A stretch of DNA of 64,000 nucleotides. It comes from Dyella solisilvae. Its GTDB lineage: Bacteria; Pseudomonadota; Gammaproteobacteria; Xanthomonadales; Rhodanobacteraceae. The stretch lies in assembly GCF_003351225.1 (NCBI RefSeq), contig NZ_QQSY01000001.1:186001-250000 (forward strand). Reading direction: 5' to 3'. The notes beneath the pieces are model-generated. The model saw only the letters and a program-made list of their open reading frames with translations, did not search any database and was not told the origin of the DNA. Shown in pieces: positions 27,301 through 35,943 of this stretch (its first letter is position 1; every line of letters starts with the position of its first letter). A program made the position numbers and the translations under genes.

Positions 27301-27881
27301 ACGCGGTCGAGGTTCTCGCGGGTGGACTTGATGCGGCTCTCGGTCTCCTTGCGGCGCTCCTTGTACTTGGAGATGCCGGCCGCCTCTTCCAGGTGCGTGC
27401 GCAGCTCATCGGGCGCGGCCTCGACGATCTGGCTGATCATGCCCTGCTCGATGATCGAGTAGCTGCGCGGCCCCAGGCCGGTGCCCAGGAACAGATCCGT
27501 GATGTCACGGCGACGGCAGCGGGCGCCGTTGAGGAAATACGCCGACTGACCGTCACGGGTCACCTGCCGCTTCACCGAAATCTCGGCGTATTGCCCGTAC
27601 TCGCCCTGGATGGTGCCGTCGGCGTTGTCGAAGATCAGCTCCACCGTAGCCTGACCCACCGGCTTGCGCGCGTTGGAGCCGGAGAAGATCACATCGGTGA
27701 GCGAGTCACCGCGCAGGCGGCTCGCCGCGCTTTCGCCCATCACCCAGCGGATGGCGTCGATGATGTTGGACTTGCCGCAACCATTGGGCCCGACCACACC
27801 GGTCATGTTGGTCGGCAGGTGCAGAGTGGTCGGGTCCACGAAGGACTTGAAGCCGGCGAGTTTGATCGTGGTCAGGCGCAT
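24372..27881 (-). CDS. smc: Chromosome partition protein SMC
   Basis: This 1169-residue SMC ATPase has an N-terminal Walker A GPNGCGKS at 31-38, two long coiled coils around a hinge at about 515-655, and a C-terminal head. The head carries the signature LSGGEKAL (1070-1077) and Walker B CLLDEVDAPLDEAN (starting near 1095). With ScpA and ScpB, encoded near the other end of the window, it forms bacterial condensin, which extrudes DNA loops and helps segregation. The N-terminus MRLTTIKLAGFKSFVDPT is the family standard. No ribosome site is visible before the ATG. It is followed by zipA on the same strand. Confidence 0.97.
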   Translation of the reverse strand: MRLTTIKLAGFKSFVDPTTLHLPTNMTGVVGPNGCGKSNIIDAIRWVMGESAASRLRGDSLTDVIFSGSNARKPVGQATVELIFDNADGTIQGEYGQYAEISVKRQVTRDGQSAYFLNGARCRRRDITDLFLGTGLGPRSYSIIEQGMISQIVEAAPDELRTHLEEAAGISKYKERRKETESRIKSTRENLDRVRDVRDEVDKQLEHLNRQARAAERWKALKEEQTRKEAELRALEYRGLKGQHDREGSGLTAAEIEIEKQLAGQRHVEAQLESVRERHIGATEHLNGVQAEVYKVGAEIARVEQQVRFNRETAERLLRAQGDTEREHAELAEHIANDRTQVETLRMALAEGEPKLEALQQMQDDTAEAVRDTETKLADWQQRWDAHTRTAGESSRAAEVERTKLNYLDRQTVDLSRRRETLEAEQKATDVAALDAAAEQLHVEHDTQRERVESLGVLLDQHKSAYEKVLDEERQVQSSLNEARQQLQTARGRQASLEALQHAALGQEESAASGWLARLGLDKSRRLGESLQVEAGWETAVETALAGFLDAVMVDESHGLAAEFGTLQNADVALLDAIEGGVNTAGTLAAHVRGPAAAISILGHVLTADSIEHAHQIVAGLSALAPYQSVMTRDGEWLGPGWARVRRAQGNQVGVLARERDMRTLAEQILALEERIEEATNTLDDLRTRKFEAERSRDDAQRELYNAHRRQSELAGQLQSHRGKMETARARAEKVAGELNDLVNQLDELQTQTREARARLDESVGHMGDLEDERRELENERRALLEAREEARMNAREAADQSHALALSMESKRSSLTSLEQALARMETQLRQIEARRSEIAEQLAAGSDPIAELEAERQTYLDQRLLVDRQLVDARRAVEDCDAEFRRLEQERQRIEQGLNVLRENLSQKRLAAQALQLRAEQLAEAIAASGLELEQLLAELAQDADASQWRTQLTDIGQKIVRLEPVNLAAIQEHAEQSERKTYLDNQLADLVSAMETLEAAIKKIDRETRQRFKETFDRVNAGVQELFPRLFGGGHAYLELTGDDLLDTGVAIMARPPGKRVSNITLLSGGEKALTAVSLVFAIFGLNPAPFCLLDEVDAPLDEANVGRFSNMVKEMSEKVQFIFVSHNKATMEAATQLCGVTMREAGVSRLVQVDLAEAAKLAGAA

Positions 27882-27967
27882 GGGAGGTAAATACTTGAAA
27901 GTGGTGGCGAAAGCTAGCTTTTCCGGAACGTGATCTCGACCTCAGACGACGACATCTGGTCCGGAGA

Positions 27968-29533
27968 TCAGGGCGCCCGGCCTGTATTTGCCGAAAGACC
28001 GACGATCCTGCCGTCAGGCGCCACCCTGTAGGCCGCATCAGGCGCGTCGAAGCGGGCATCCGGCCTGTAAAGCGGCAGCAAGGTCCGGGTGTCCTTGACG
28101 AGCTGCAGCAAGGACATGCACTTGGGCACGTCGCTATTCACAAAGGACGGCCGAGACTCGTCGATCGAGCTCAGTCCTGCGCGCAGATTGTGGGCATAGT
28201 CATGACTCTGATTCATGAACCACAACATGCTCCATTGCGAATGTCCGGTGGCGTGCAAATTGACGGCATTGATGACGCCATAGGCCGCCACCCCCGCCAA
28301 CGCAGCAGACCACGCTAACCGACCATTCTTGAATTCAGGGTTTGTCGACAGAACGCAATGCCACCACGCCACGGCGAACAGCGCGACGATGTGCCATTCC
28401 TCGTAGAGGAATCGCTCGAAGTGAGCCGTCTGAAAGCCAAGCAACGTGCCACGGCTGGAGAACGCGATGGGCGCAAAGTCAAGAGCCAGCACGAGTGGCA
28501 GGCCCAACAGAACGACCCACGTCCGGGGAAACTTCCAGACGCTGAACGAAGCGAAGGCGCCGGCAAGGCAGAGCGCCAACCAGCCACGCGGCCCCAGCCC
28601 GCCCAAAGGCAGATCTCGATTGCCTTCACTACTCAGGCCAGTCACGGCCCCCAGCATCTGCTTCAGGAATTCGAGCTCGGTACGACACGACAACAGGAAA
28701 AGATGCCAGCGCAACAGCAGTGGCCGCATCGCCCGGAGCTTTTCCAGCTCGGCAGGCTGATTGATGTACTGGGCCAGCACCGCCATTTTCAGGGAACGGA
28801 TCTGGATCACCTGGTCCGCCAGCCCGGGCTGATTCAGCCGAATGTAGAGAACCACGTACAGGGCGGACACGCACAGCAGGGCCAGCGGCGGCGCTGCCAG
28901 CCTCAGTGCATCGCGCCCCCACGGGCGTTCGCGGGTGAGCCAGCCAAATACCAGCATGTGTACGGGGATCAGCACGGCCTTTTCATAGAACGCCATCGCC
29001 AGCACGGTGCAGATCGCGGCGATGGCGATATGCGAACGCCCACCTCTCCGCAGCCACGCCAAGTAGTGGAATACCGCGACCATGCCAAGGAAAACATACG
29101 GCGCGCGATGCTGCGCGTGCGCCCACCAGATGAGGCCAAAGGCGACCAGGCAAGACACGGCGTAAAGCCCGACGATCACCTGGCCGCCGCGCTCCAGAGC
29201 CAGCAGACGGCAGATTCGATTGAGATAGACCAGCGTTCCAACGTGGAACGCCATCAGCACGGCCACGGCTACGCCGAAGTTCATCGGCGCCAGATGGTAG
29301 ACAAGCCAGGTCAGCAACCGGTGCCCGGGAACGAAGTGGACGTCGGTGGGCGTCAGCAAGAACGGCCACAGAGCCATCCTGCGCATGAGCAGGAAGTTAT
29401 CCAGATCGTCGTTGTTGAAGTCGCAGTGGCGCAGGATGTAGATGGCGTAATACGCCACAAACAAAGCCACAAGCGACCAAATCGCCCAACCTTCCAGACG
29501 GCGCGGATCCGCCGCGCCGGTTGCCAACCCCAT
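27968..29533 (-). CDS. Polytopic membrane protein, GT-C glycosyltransferase-like
   Basis: This 521-residue protein has about ten to twelve membrane helices and a soluble C-terminal end of about 90 residues. After the first helix it has NNDDLDNFLLM, an acidic pair in the first external loop that is typical of GT-C fold glycosyltransferases using polyprenyl-linked sugars. I cannot assign a substrate or family. Base composition is somewhat more A+T rich than that of smc, hinting at a later arrival. A GGGGAGGGG ribosome site supports the start. It sits between smc and bolA, on their strand. Confidence 0.6.
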   Translation of the reverse strand: MGLATGAADPRRLEGWAIWSLVALFVAYYAIYILRHCDFNNDDLDNFLLMRRMALWPFLLTPTDVHFVPGHRLLTWLVYHLAPMNFGVAVAVLMAFHVGTLVYLNRICRLLALERGGQVIVGLYAVSCLVAFGLIWWAHAQHRAPYVFLGMVAVFHYLAWLRRGGRSHIAIAAICTVLAMAFYEKAVLIPVHMLVFGWLTRERPWGRDALRLAAPPLALLCVSALYVVLYIRLNQPGLADQVIQIRSLKMAVLAQYINQPAELEKLRAMRPLLLRWHLFLLSCRTELEFLKQMLGAVTGLSSEGNRDLPLGGLGPRGWLALCLAGAFASFSVWKFPRTWVVLLGLPLVLALDFAPIAFSSRGTLLGFQTAHFERFLYEEWHIVALFAVAWWHCVLSTNPEFKNGRLAWSAALAGVAAYGVINAVNLHATGHSQWSMLWFMNQSHDYAHNLRAGLSSIDESRPSFVNSDVPKCMSLLQLVKDTRTLLPLYRPDARFDAPDAAYRVAPDGRIVGLSANTGRAP

Positions 29534-29554
29534 ATCCCCTCCCCGGATGACGCC

Positions 29555-29821
29555 TTACCCCTGCTTTGGCACGTCCGCATCGATGGACAATGCATGGACG
29601 CCATGCTCCATCAGATCACCCAACGCTGCATAGACCATCCGATGACGCTTGATCGGCAGCTGCCCCGCAAAGGCGGTGCTGACGATGCGCACATGGAAAT
29701 GCCCTTTGCCCTCGTTGGCATGCCCGACGTGCTTGTAGCCCTCGTCCAGCACTTCCAGGGCCACTGGGTCGAGCGCCTGTTGCAGGCGCTCGCGGATCTG
29801 TTCGGCCATCGACGTGCTCAT
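29555..29821 (-). CDS. bolA: BolA family protein
   Basis: This 88-residue protein begins MSTSMAEQIRERLQQAL and has GKGHFHVRIVSTAFAGQLPIKRHRMVYAAL, typical of BolA (a variant of the class-II KH fold). It contains the conserved His residues that can co-ordinate a [2Fe-2S] cluster with monothiol glutaredoxin. BolA proteins influence morphology, stress response and iron-sulphur trafficking. Its ATG overlaps the stop of yciI by 4 bases, so the two are translated together. Confidence 0.92.
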   Translation of the reverse strand: MSTSMAEQIRERLQQALDPVALEVLDEGYKHVGHANEGKGHFHVRIVSTAFAGQLPIKRHRMVYAALGDLMEHGVHALSIDADVPKQG

Positions 29822-30123
29822 GCGGCCGGCAGCGCCTTGCGGAACGGCTTGATGCTGACGCTGGCGTAGACGCCAGCCGCCACGTACGGATCGTCCTTGG
29901 CCCAGGCTTCGGCCTCTGCCTGCGACGGGAACTGCGCCAGGATCAGGCTGCCGGTGAAGCCGGCCGGGCCCGGGTCTTCCGACTCGATGGCCGGGAAGGC
30001 GCCCGCCACAAACAGGCGGCCTTCGTCCAGCAGCTTCTGCAGGCGCTCGATATGCGCCGGACGCGCGCCCTTGCGCCTCTCCAGGGAATCAGGGACGTCG
30101 GTACCGGTGATGGCAAACCACAT
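29818..30123 (-). CDS. YciI-like protein
   Basis: This 101-residue protein has the YciI fold signature: MWFAITGTD at the start, RPAHIERLQKLLDEG with a conserved His, GSLILAQF, and AKDDPYVAAGVY with a conserved Asp. The His-Asp pair is the proposed active site. The fold is ferredoxin-like, and the function in most bacteria is unclear. An AGGAG ribosome site sets the start. It forms a two-gene operon with bolA (ATGA overlap), an arrangement common in proteobacteria. Confidence 0.88.
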   Translation of the reverse strand: MWFAITGTDVPDSLERRKGARPAHIERLQKLLDEGRLFVAGAFPAIESEDPGPAGFTGSLILAQFPSQAEAEAWAKDDPYVAAGVYASVSIKPFRKALPAA

Positions 30124-30243
30124 GGCGCAGCTCCTGCAGGCAAAGGCGGAAGTTTAGCCGACTATCGCCACGGCGACGTCTCGGCGGGCTTGAAACGCCA
30201 CCCAACACGCCCATGTCCCAGCCATCACCAGGGGGAGATCGAC

Positions 30244-30885
30244 ATGGAACCATGGAATGCATTCGTCGCCGTGATACGCCAGTTGCTCGGCAGCCTGGCG
30301 CAAGGGCTGGACCACAGTTACGGCCTGGCCATCATCGCCATGGCGCTGGCGGTCCGCCTGGGCCTGTTGCCCTGGACACTGCGCGCCGCCGAACAGGGGT
30401 GGGTCCAACGGCGCAAGATGGAAGCGCTGAAGCCCCAACTGGAGCAATTGGCCAAACGCCACGCCAGCGACCCGGCGGCGCATGCCGCAGCGATGCGCGC
30501 GATGTACCGCGAGCATGGCGTGGGCCTGGGCATGGGCGGCGGCCTGCTGACCGCTCTGGTGCAGGCCCCGCTGGGCCTTGGCGTGTACAGCGCCATACGG
30601 CAAGGCCTTGCCGGAGCCGGCTCGTTCCTGTGGATTCCCCGCCTGGCCCGGCCCGACCTGTGGCTGGCGCTGCTGGTGGCGGCGTTGAGCTACGCCGCGA
30701 TCGCACTGAATCCGGCAATGTCGACGCAGGCCAAGACCCTGCTGCAGGTGTTGCCGGTACTGGTGTCCTTCGTGGTGGTCTGGCACGCCGCCGCGGGGCT
30801 CGGCCTGTACTGGGCCGCCTCCAGCGGGGTGAATGTGTTGCAGGCGGCGCTGTTACGTCGCCGCCTGCGCCGCCTCGCTCTCTGA
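30244..30885 (+). CDS. Short YidC/Oxa1-type insertase paralogue
   Basis: This 213-residue protein starts at 30244 after a GGGGGAGA ribosome site. It has about five helices and the YidC/Oxa1 pattern: a first core helix with Arg38 in ALAVRLGLLP (the hydrophilic-groove arginine), then a cytoplasmic helical hairpin (RRKMEALKPQLEQLAKRH). It ends in a basic C-terminus. It lacks the large periplasmic domain of Gram-negative YidC (about 550 residues) and has the size of Gram-positive YidC2 or Oxa1. It is not in an rnpA-yidC locus, so it is a second, non-standard insertase. It is convergent with lysS, with a shared terminator between them. Confidence 0.75.
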   Translation: MEPWNAFVAVIRQLLGSLAQGLDHSYGLAIIAMALAVRLGLLPWTLRAAEQGWVQRRKMEALKPQLEQLAKRHASDPAAHAAAMRAMYREHGVGLGMGGGLLTALVQAPLGLGVYSAIRQGLAGAGSFLWIPRLARPDLWLALLVAALSYAAIALNPAMSTQAKTLLQVLPVLVSFVVVWHAAAGLGLYWAASSGVNVLQAALLRRRLRRLAL

Positions 30886-30896
30886 CCCTCAAAAGA

Positions 30897-30921
30897 AAAG
30901 CCCCGGCAAGGCCGGGGCTTT
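30897..30921. terminator. Bidirectional intrinsic terminator
   Basis: An 11-bp stem (30897-30907 with 30911-30921) around the loop AAG lies between the convergent yidC-like gene and lysS. On the minus strand the stem is followed by a TTTTCTTTT run, and on the plus strand by only three T, so it is stronger for lysS. Confidence 0.8.
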
Positions 30922-30936
30922 CGGTGGACGTGGTGC

Positions 30937-32457
30937 TTACGCTTCCGGTCGCATGTACGGGAACAGCAGCACGTCGCGGATTGACGACGAGTTGGTCAGC
31001 AGCATCACCAGACGGTCAATGCCGATGCCCAGGCCGCCGGTCGGAGGCAGGCCCACTTCCAGCGCGCGGATGTAGTCGGCGTCGAAGTGCATCGCCTCGT
31101 CGTCGCCGGAGGCCTTGGCCTCCACCTGGGCCTGAAAGCGCGCCGCCTGGTCTTCCGGGTCATTCAACTCGGAGAAGCCGTTGGCAATTTCCTTGCCGTT
31201 GACGAAAAGCTCGAAGCGATCGGTGATGCCCTTGTCCGTGTCGCTTTCGCGGGCCAGCGGCGAGACTTCCACCGGATGCTGCGTGATGAAGGTCGGCTGG
31301 ATCAGGGTGTGCTCCACCGTCTTCTCGAAGATCTCCAGCAGCAGGCGGCCCCAGCCGAAGTCATCCTTCACCTGGCAGCCGAGGCGTTTGGCGTGCGCGG
31401 CCATGGCGCCGCGATCACGCAGGTCTTCGCGACGGATTTCCGGATTCAGTTCGAGCACGGCGTCTTCCATGCTCCAGCGACGGAACGCCGGACCGACGTT
31501 GATCTCGGTACCTTCCCAACTCAGGGTGGTGGTCCCGATGACGTTCTTCGCCGTCTCGCGGATCACTTCCTCGGTAATGTCCATGATCTCGGTGTACGTG
31601 GCGTAGGCCTGGTACAGCTCGAGCATGGTGAACTCGGGGTTGTGTCTGGTCGACACGCCCTCGTTGCGGAAATTGCGGTTGATCTCGTAAACGCGGTCGA
31701 AACCGCCAACCACCAGGCGCTTCAGGTACAGCTCCGGCGCCACGCGCAGGTAGAGGTCCATGTCCAGCGCGTTATGGTGCGTGACGAACGGACGCGCCGT
31801 CGCGCCGCCCGGGATGACGTGCATCATCGGCGTCTCGACTTCCATGAAGCGGCGCGGCTCGGCCTCCAGCCACTTGCGGATGAAGCCGATGATCTTCGAG
31901 CGCTGCGCGAACGTGCGACGCGCTTCCTCGGTGACGATCAGGTCGACGTAGCGCTGGCGGTAGCGCTGCTCCACGTCAGCCATGCCGTGATGCTTGTCCG
32001 GCAACGGGCGCAGGCTCTTGGTGAGCAGGCGCAGCGATTCCACCTTCACCGACAGCTCGCCGGTGCGCGTGCGCATCAGGGCGCCTTCGGCGCCCACGAT
32101 GTCGCCCATGTCCCAGCTCTTGAACGCCTTGTAGGTGTCCTCGCCCACCGTGCCCTGGTGGATGAACAGCTGGATGCGACCGTTGAAATCCTGCATCTGG
32201 ACGAAGGCGACCTTGCCCTGGTCGCGCTTGAGAATGACGCGGCCAGCCACCTTCACGCGACGGCCCAGCGCCTCGATGGCCTCGGCCGTCCACTTCTCGA
32301 CATCGGCGAATTCGGCCTGCAGGTCGCCGGCGAACGCGTCCATCTTGAAGTCGTTCGGAAACGCCACGCCCTGCCCGCGCAACGCTTTCAGTTTCTCGCG
32401 ACGCTCGGCGATCAGCTTGTTCTCGTCGATGGGCTGGATGTCGGTCGTTTCAGTCAT
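30937..32457 (-). CDS. lysS: Lysyl-tRNA synthetase, class II
   Basis: This 506-residue protein charges tRNA-Lys. It has an N-terminal OB-fold anticodon domain (about 65-155) and a class II catalytic core. Motif 2 reads [18 protein letters not shown] and motif 3 reads [13 protein letters not shown] near the C-terminus. The start at 32457 gives [22 protein letters not shown], as in other LysS, with GGAAA upstream. In many gammaproteobacteria lysS follows prfB directly; here a small gene (32561-32866) separates them. Confidence 0.96.
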   Translation of the reverse strand: MTETTDIQPIDENKLIAERREKLKALRGQGVAFPNDFKMDAFAGDLQAEFADVEKWTAEAIEALGRRVKVAGRVILKRDQGKVAFVQMQDFNGRIQLFIHQGTVGEDTYKAFKSWDMGDIVGAEGALMRTRTGELSVKVESLRLLTKSLRPLPDKHHGMADVEQRYRQRYVDLIVTEEARRTFAQRSKIIGFIRKWLEAEPRRFMEVETPMMHVIPGGATARPFVTHHNALDMDLYLRVAPELYLKRLVVGGFDRVYEINRNFRNEGVSTRHNPEFTMLELYQAYATYTEIMDITEEVIRETAKNVIGTTTLSWEGTEINVGPAFRRWSMEDAVLELNPEIRREDLRDRGAMAAHAKRLGCQVKDDFGWGRLLLEIFEKTVEHTLIQPTFITQHPVEVSPLARESDTDKGITDRFELFVNGKEIANGFSELNDPEDQAARFQAQVEAKASGDDEAMHFDADYIRALEVGLPPTGGLGIGIDRLVMLLTNSSSIRDVLLFPYMRPEA

Positions 32458-32560
32458 GGGGTTTCCGTAGCTGCCGGCGTCCGCACGGTTCTGCGGACGC
32501 ATGTGTGTTGTCATCCGATCACCGGGCGCGCAGGACGGTACTTGCCCGCTGCGCCGACGA

Positions 32561-32866
32561 TCAATTGTCCTTGCCGAACACGTGCTTTACCGCGTGCTTG
32601 GTGGCGTCCCAGCCCTCTTTCGCGCCATGCCCGATGCCCTGGCCGGCTTCTTTTGCGCCGTGGCCAACTTTTATGGCTACGTCCCTGGTCGCGTGCCCGA
32701 CATCGCGGGCGCCGTTGCCAATATCCTTGCCTGCCGCCTTGGCGTCCTGCTTGATGCCCTGGCCGGAAGAGGAGGACGTGTTTTCCTGCTGCGCGCTCGC
32801 CACTCCGCTGCATGCCGCGAGGGCAGCCCACACGAGCAGGATAGGGAATGTCTTCCTTCTGTTCAT
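32561..32866 (-). CDS. Small exported, LEA-like repetitive protein
   Basis: This 101-residue protein starts [19 protein letters not shown], a signal peptide ending in a lipobox-like LAAC, or cleaved after ASA by signal peptidase I. The mature part is Lys/Gly/Ala/His-rich with near repeats of the type [28 protein letters not shown] and [10 protein letters not shown]. These amphipathic helical repeats recall late-embryogenesis-abundant proteins and small periplasmic stress proteins. I know no named family for it. It is inserted between prfB and lysS on the same strand. AGGTG about 12 bases upstream is the likely ribosome site. Confidence 0.6.
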   Translation of the reverse strand: MNRRKTFPILLVWAALAACSGVASAQQENTSSSSGQGIKQDAKAAGKDIGNGARDVGHATRDVAIKVGHGAKEAGQGIGHGAKEGWDATKHAVKHVFGKDN

Positions 32867-32908
32867 GCGGGCAACACCTCGGTCGTCGGCAGGTTCAATG
32901 GCTCGCAA

Positions 32909-34034
32909 TCAAGCATCCACGCGCTTGGCGCCCGCATCCAGGCCCGACTTCAGGCTGGCCTCGATGAATTCGTCGAGGTCACCGTCGAGCACTTTCTGCG
33001 TATCCGAACGCTCGACTCCGGTGCGCAGATCCTTGATACGACTCTGGTCCAGCACGTAATTGCGGATCTGGCTGCCCCAGCCGATATCGGACTTGGAAGC
33101 CTCCAGCGCATCCTTTTCGGCATTGCGCTTTTGCAGCTCCAGCTCGTACAGCTTGGCGGCCAGCATCTTCATCGCGCGATCGCGGTTGGCATGCTGGCTG
33201 CGTTCGGTCTGGCACGCCACGACCGTATTCGTCGGGATATGCGTGATACGCACGGCCGATTCGGTCTTGTTGACGTGCTGGCCACCGGCGCCGGACGAAC
33301 GGTACACGTCGGTACGCAGATCGGCGGGATTGATGTCGATGTCGATGTCGTCATCCACTTCCGGCGACACGAACACCGAGGTGAAGCTGGTGTGGCGACG
33401 GTTGTCCGAATCGAACGGGCTCTTGCGCACCAGGCGGTGCACGCCGATCTCGGTCTTCAGCCAGCCATAGGCGTAATCGCCTTCCACGCGGAACGTGGCG
33501 GACTTGATGCCGGCCACTTCGCCGCCGGAGACTTCCAGCAGCTCGGTCTTCCAGCCCCGCGATTCGGCCCAGCGCAGGTACATGCGCAGCAGGATTTCCG
33601 CCCAGTCCTGCGCCTCGGTGCCACCGGCGCCGGCCTGGATGTCCACGAATGCGTTGTTGGCGTCCATCTTGCCGGAGAACATCCGCTGGAATTCAAGCTT
33701 GGCCACCTTGGCCTCGAGACCGGCCAGATCGGTGACCACGGACTGGATGGTGTCCTCGTCGCCATCGGCGGCGGCCATATCGAGCAGCTCGCCCGCGTCG
33801 GCCAGGCCGGCCGTGAGGCTGTCGATGCCACTGACGATGGTGTCCAGGCGGGCGCGTTCACGGCCCAGCTCCTGTGCGCGCGGCGGATCGTCCCACACGT
33901 TGGGGCTTTCCAGTTCGCGGCTTACTTCTTCGAGACGCTCACGCTTGGTGGCGTAGTCAAAGATACCCCCTAAGCGACTCGACGCGGCCCTTGAGGTCCG
34001 CGATCTGCGCAAGGATCGGATTGGTCTCGATCAT
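32909..34034 (-). CDS. prfB: Peptide chain release factor 2, with programmed +1 frameshift
   Basis: RF2 recognises UAA and UGA stop codons. The first 25 codons (ATG at 34034, [16 protein letters not shown]...) end in an in-frame TGA at 33959-33957. The remaining 349 codons are in the +1 frame, starting [12 protein letters not shown], for 374 residues in all. The anticodon-like SPF is at 205-207 and the catalytic GGQ at 250-252, the same numbers as in E. coli RF2. The shift autoregulates RF2 level: low RF2 means slow termination at UGA and more frameshifting. The gene is upstream of lysS. An annotation without the shift would miss the true N-terminus. Confidence 0.97.
33956..33971 (-). other. 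prfB programmed frameshift site
   Basis: The minus strand reads AGGGGGTATCTTTGAC: an internal Shine-Dalgarno AGGGGG three bases before the slippery CTT, then UGA and C. This is the universally conserved RF2 shift site. The ribosome slips from CTT to TTT in the +1 frame and continues at GAC. Confidence 0.97.
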
Positions 34035-34162
34035 GGATGGGAAATCATCAAAAAAACGGCCCATCATGTTAACAGAGTGTGGGCAAGGAGCGCCGGATGC
34101 GGGCCGGAGCCCGCAAAACGGCACAGCCAGTCCCTTGGGCTCTTTCATTTCGCCCGTGACCG

Positions 34163-34188
34163 CCCCCTCTCCCGGCAAGGAGAGGGGG
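34163..34188. repeat. CCCTCTCC-type palindrome between asnB and prfB
   Basis: Arms CCCCCTCTCC (34163-34172) and GGAGAGGGGG (34179-34188) form a 10-bp stem with a 6-base loop, just after the asnB stop. No T-run follows. It belongs to the same palindrome family as 42399-42423 and 48682-48837. It may still slow or stop transcription. Confidence 0.75.
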
Positions 34189-34196
34189 TCGAGGCA

Positions 34197-35870
34197 TCAG
34201 GCCAGGGCCTGCTGATGCACGCCTTTCACTGCGCGCCCTGACGGGTCGGCCGCTGCCGCGAACGCCGGGTCCCACGCCAGCGCCGCCGGCGACGAGCAGG
34301 CGATCGACTTGCCGCCAGGCACGGTCTCCGCACAAGCCTGCCCCGGATAGAAGCGTTCGAAGATCCGGCGGTACAGATAGGCTTCCTTGGTCGCGGGCGG
34401 GTTGTGCGGAAAGCGCGTGGCCGCCGCGGCAAATTCGCGATCGCTGACCGCCTGTTCCGCGTGCGCCTTCAGCCCGTCGATCCAGCCATAGCCCACGCCA
34501 TCGCTGAACTGTTCCTTCTGCCGCCACAGAATTTCGTCCGGCAGCGCGCCCTGGAACGCTTCGCGCAACACGGCCTTCTCGATGCGCCCCGATCCGGCCA
34601 TCTTGTGGCGCGCATCCATGCCCATCGCCACGTCGAGGAACGCCAGGTCCAGGAAAGGCACTCGCGCCTCCACGCCCCAGGCCATCATCGACTTGTTCGC
34701 GCGAAGGCAGTCGTAGCTGTGCAGGGCATCGAGTTTGCGCACGGTTTCCTCGTGGAAGGCCTCCGCCGAAGGCGCCTTGTGGAAGTACAGGTAGCCGCCA
34801 AAGATCTCGTCGGACCCTTCGCCCGACAGCACCATCTTCACGCCCATCGCCTTGATGCGCCGCGCCAGCAGATACATGGGAGTGGAGGCGCGGATGGTGG
34901 TGACGTCGTAGGTCTCGATGTGGCGAATGACCTCGGGCAGCGCATCGAGCCCTTCCCAGAAGGTGTAAACGAATCCGTGATGCACGGTGCCCAGCGCATC
35001 GGCCGCGACCTGTGCGGCAGCCAGGTCCGGCGAACCTTCCAGCCCGATCGCGAAGGAGTGCAGCCGCGGCCACCAGGCCTCGGCGCGGTCATCCTCTTCC
35101 ACGCGATGCCGCGCGAAGCGCGCCGCGCACGCTGCCACCAGAGAGGAATCCAATCCGCCGGACAACAGCACGCCATAGGGCACGTCCGTCATCAACTGGC
35201 GGTGCACCGCCTGCTCGAAGGCCTCGCGAAGGTCCGTGGCTGACACGTCATGCCCGCTGGTCTGCGCATAGTCACGCCACGGCTTGTGGTAGTAGCGCTG
35301 CAACTCACCGACGGCGCTGTCGTACACATGCCCCGGCGGGAATGGCGCCACGTCGTTGCATACCCCAACCAGCGCTTTCATTTCCGAAGCCACGCACAGG
35401 CGCCCCTGGCCGTCGTGGCCCCAATAAAGCGGGCAAACGCCGATCGGATCGCGGGCGATCACGTAGCGCGCCGACTCGCTGTCCCACAGTGCGAAGGCGA
35501 AAATGCCGTTGAGCGTGGAGACCCATTCGGTCGGCAAACTCTGCGCCCGGTAGAGCGCATTGATCACCTCGCAATCCGAGCCGGTGGTGAAGTCGTAGTC
35601 ACTGGCGGCGCGCAGTTCGCGATGGTTGTAGATCTCGCCGTTCACCGCCAGGGCCAGCGTGCCGTCGCGCGAGCGCAGCGGTTGCGCGCCGCTGGCCGGG
35701 TCGACGATCGCCAGGCGCTCGTGCACCAGGATCACGCCGGCATCTACGAAGACGCCGCTCCAGTCCGGCCCGCGATGGCGTTGGCGCTGGGAAAGCTCGA
35801 GCGCCTGCTGGCGCAGCGTGGCCAGGTCATCACCGGGTTGCAGGTCGAACATGCCGAAGATCGAACACAT
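34197..35870 (-). CDS. asnB: Asparagine synthetase B, glutamine-hydrolysing
   Basis: This 557-residue enzyme makes asparagine from aspartate, ATP and glutamine. Cys2 is the glutaminase nucleophile of the class II amidotransferase domain (RHRGPDWSG at 31-39, NGEIYNH at 77-83). The synthetase domain has the PP-loop SGGLDSS at 237-243 and SGEGSDEIFGGY further on. The length matches E. coli AsnB (554). It is preceded by a leader with an asparagine-rich peptide and a terminator (35915-36096). Its transcription is therefore probably attenuated when asparaginyl-tRNA is plentiful. Only a weak GGAAT site precedes the ATG. Confidence 0.95.
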   Translation of the reverse strand: MCSIFGMFDLQPGDDLATLRQQALELSQRQRHRGPDWSGVFVDAGVILVHERLAIVDPASGAQPLRSRDGTLALAVNGEIYNHRELRAASDYDFTTGSDCEVINALYRAQSLPTEWVSTLNGIFAFALWDSESARYVIARDPIGVCPLYWGHDGQGRLCVASEMKALVGVCNDVAPFPPGHVYDSAVGELQRYYHKPWRDYAQTSGHDVSATDLREAFEQAVHRQLMTDVPYGVLLSGGLDSSLVAACAARFARHRVEEDDRAEAWWPRLHSFAIGLEGSPDLAAAQVAADALGTVHHGFVYTFWEGLDALPEVIRHIETYDVTTIRASTPMYLLARRIKAMGVKMVLSGEGSDEIFGGYLYFHKAPSAEAFHEETVRKLDALHSYDCLRANKSMMAWGVEARVPFLDLAFLDVAMGMDARHKMAGSGRIEKAVLREAFQGALPDEILWRQKEQFSDGVGYGWIDGLKAHAEQAVSDREFAAAATRFPHNPPATKEAYLYRRIFERFYPGQACAETVPGGKSIACSSPAALAWDPAFAAAADPSGRAVKGVHQQALA

Positions 35871-35914
35871 GACTAGGGATTCCTTGAGGTCTGCTTTTCT
35901 CGTGGTGGAAAAAC

Positions 35915-35943
35915 AAAAAGGCCCGCTGGTAGCGGGCCTTTTT
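35915..35943 (-). terminator. Attenuator terminator in the asnB leader
   Basis: A perfect 13-bp stem (35943-35931 with 35927-35915, loop ACC) is followed on the minus strand by GTTTTT. It stands 44 bases before the asnB ATG and 24 bases after the stop of the leader peptide. A strong terminator directly upstream of a gene and downstream of its leader peptide is the expected attenuator position. Confidence 0.9.

Noticed and set aside
25269-27890. Long plus-strand open frame opposite smc
   Set aside because: Antisense shadow of smc. The composition is not protein-like, and no ribosome site or motif supports it.
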